From positions 2,480,001-2,544,000 of the forward strand of contig NZ_CP053382.1 of NCBI RefSeq assembly GCF_014931605.1: a stretch of 64,000 bases of DNA, given 5' to 3'. The DNA comes from Halomonas sp. MCCC 1A13316 (GTDB lineage Bacteria > Pseudomonadota > Gammaproteobacteria > Pseudomonadales > Halomonadaceae). This document shows positions 62,752 through 64,000 of this stretch, piece by piece (position 1 is the first letter of the stretch; the number at the start of each line of letters is the position of its first letter). Both the position numbers and the translations under genes were made by a program. The notes under the pieces were generated by a model. The model saw nothing but the letters and a program-made list of their open reading frames with translations. It had not been told where the DNA came from and searched no databases.

Positions 62752-63923
62752 ATACGCTCACTCACCAGCCACCCGACCGCGGCGCCCAGGCGCGTGAGGC
62801 ACACCGGGTCACTCTGGTTGGTGCGGTGATCGACCTTGCGGTCGGCCTGCTCAAGCTCGTCACCGGCATGCTGGTTGGCTCCGCCGCCCTGATCGCGGAC
62901 GGCATTCACTCCTTCTCCGACCTGGTGACGGATGCCTTCGTGCTGGCGGCAACCCACTTCGGCCGCCAGGCGCCGGACAGCGACCATCCCTATGGCCACG
63001 GCCGGATCGAGACGTTGGCCACCCTGTGGCTGGGCAGCGTGTTGATCTTCGTCGCCGGTGGCATTGCCTGGGCCAGCCTCACCCGGCTGATGGCAGGCGA
63101 GCCGATTCCCGAACCGGGGCTTTGGGCCATCGGGGTGGCCGTCATTTCCTTGATCGCCAAGGAGTGGATCTTCCGCTTCACCCTCGCCGTGGCGAAGCGC
63201 GTTCGCTCGCGCCTGCTCGAAGCCAATGCCTGGCATTCACGCTCGGATGCGCTCTCTACCGGCGTGGTGCTGGTCGGCCTGGTGGCCGCCCAGTTCGGCG
63301 CAGGCTGGGTCGATGCCGTGGCAGCCATCATCGTCGGCGTCATGGTCGGCCAAGTGGGCTGGCGGCTGTTGTGGGAATCTGGCCGGGAATTGATCGATAC
63401 CGCCCTGCCGGAAAGCGACCAGGAGCAGATGAAGGTCATCGCGGAAGCGGTACCCGGCGTGGACAGCGTTCACGACCTGCGTACCCGCTCGGTGGGCAGC
63501 CATGTGGTGCTCGACCTGCATATCGTGGTGCCGCCGCGCCTGACCGTTTCCGAGGCCCACGAGATCGGCAATGCGGTGAGCCGGCAGCTACGCAACGCCT
63601 ACCCTGAACTGGCCGACGTGACCTTCCATATCGACCCGGAAGACGACTCCGAGCAGATCGAACACAGCCTGCGCCCCGGCCTGCCCCTGCGTCAGGACGT
63701 GGAGAACATGCTCGACGAGGCCTGGCAGGATTGCCCCGTGTGGCAGGACCGTGTTGCCCTCGACCTGCACTATCTCGCGGAACAGATCGATATCTCGGTC
63801 TACGTACACGAGTTACCACCCCAGCAGAGCCTGGAAGACGCCGCCCGTGAATTGCGCGAGGCCGCCCAGGAGCTGGCCTGGGTGGGCAGACTGCGAGTAT
63901 GGCAAGGGCCGGGTAAGGGGTAG
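62748..63923 (+). CDS. Cation diffusion facilitator family transporter
   Basis: This 391-residue inner-membrane antiporter exports divalent metals (Zn, Fe, Mn or Co). Six membrane segments occupy about residues 20-215; LIADGIHSFSDLVTDAFVLA and the following DSDHPYGHGRIET are CDF signatures whose Asp and His bind metal. The cytoplasmic C-terminal domain (~225-391) is longer than in YiiP. It starts at GTG 62748, overlapping the previous stop. Confidence 0.93.
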   Translation: MNTLTHQPPDRGAQAREAHRVTLVGAVIDLAVGLLKLVTGMLVGSAALIADGIHSFSDLVTDAFVLAATHFGRQAPDSDHPYGHGRIETLATLWLGSVLIFVAGGIAWASLTRLMAGEPIPEPGLWAIGVAVISLIAKEWIFRFTLAVAKRVRSRLLEANAWHSRSDALSTGVVLVGLVAAQFGAGWVDAVAAIIVGVMVGQVGWRLLWESGRELIDTALPESDQEQMKVIAEAVPGVDSVHDLRTRSVGSHVVLDLHIVVPPRLTVSEAHEIGNAVSRQLRNAYPELADVTFHIDPEDDSEQIEHSLRPGLPLRQDVENMLDEAWQDCPVWQDRVALDLHYLAEQIDISVYVHELPPQQSLEDAARELREAAQELAWVGRLRVWQGPGKG

Positions 63924-64000
63924 GTCAGTGGCGTTGTCATGACCTATGAGCTCTTAACGCGCAGTCCAGGCGGGGACTCTTTCGCGAGGATGCATTTCAG

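Noticed and set aside
1..64000. CRISPR arrays, tRNA or rRNA genes, intact insertion sequences
   Set aside because: No regularly spaced repeats, tRNA-like cloverleaf or transposase was recognised on either strand.

Overview
The window looks like a chromosomal segment of a halophilic gammaproteobacterium of the Halomonas type. The evidence is indirect: high-GC housekeeping genes, a MvaT-type nucleoid protein as in pseudomonads and relatives, the gyrA-serC-pheA-tyrA/aroA-cmk-rpsA gene order, a glycine-betaine ProVWX uptake system, and pilBCD-coaE-yacG. No rRNA, tRNA, CRISPR array or intact insertion sequence was seen.

Region 1 (1-20,750, minus strand) is a surface-polysaccharide locus read from right to left. 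A leader with a perfect ops/RfaH element (20690-20701) precedes a UDP-glucuronate 4-epimerase-like gene. Then come a DUF433/DUF5615 toxin-antitoxin pair with a frameshifted toxin, a beta-CASP RNA-processing-type hydrolase, wzz and ugd. A 720-bp AT-rich gap follows, holding a degenerate second copy of the ugd 3' end. Next is a serotype-like cassette: wzx, pseB, pseC, pseF, pseG, a formyltransferase-family gene, pseI, a GT42 (sialyltransferase)-like gene and a frameshifted wzy. It continues with gmd, fcl, gmm, manC, a GT2 glycosyltransferase and the N-terminal half of a membrane sugar transferase cut by the window edge. Predicted donors are UDP-GlcA/GalA, GDP-mannose, GDP-fucose and a CMP-pseudaminic acid that may be N-formylated rather than N-acetylated at C7, because a formyltransferase-like gene sits where a PseH acetyltransferase would be expected.

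Region 2 (21-31 kb) is mixed: two small unknown genes, an AraC/GyrI-type regulator, mvaT, a Crp/Fnr regulator, a short operon with a DUF2235 (Tle1-like) putative type VI effector and a DUF2931 lipoprotein, a 5'-truncated HPP membrane gene, and proVWX.

Region 3 (31-41 kb) is a type IV pilus region. On the minus strand lie pilA, with a candidate sigma54 promoter and a long structured leader, then an O-antigen-ligase-like gene (probable pilin oligosaccharyltransferase) and a PilX-like protein with a beta-solenoid. On the plus strand lie pilB, pilC and pilD, followed by coaE, yacG and a homologue of the replication-fork-arrest protein Tus. A short pilin ending in Ser, next to a ligase-like gene and in the same window as a pseudaminic-acid locus, recalls P. 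aeruginosa 1244, where the O-antigen unit is put on the C-terminal Ser of pilin.

Region 4 (41-64 kb) is mainly conserved housekeeping: an MFS exporter with a His-rich tail, a YebE-like protein, a Lon-like protease with a UspA-like partner, rimO, then rpsA, cmk, tyrA-aroA fusion, pheA, serC and gyrA on the minus strand, and finally a thioesterase, rdgC, a PlsC-type acyltransferase and a cation diffusion facilitator.

The most interesting material is the pseudaminic acid cassette with its GT42-like transferase and formyltransferase, its possible link to pilin glycosylation, and the structured pilA leader.
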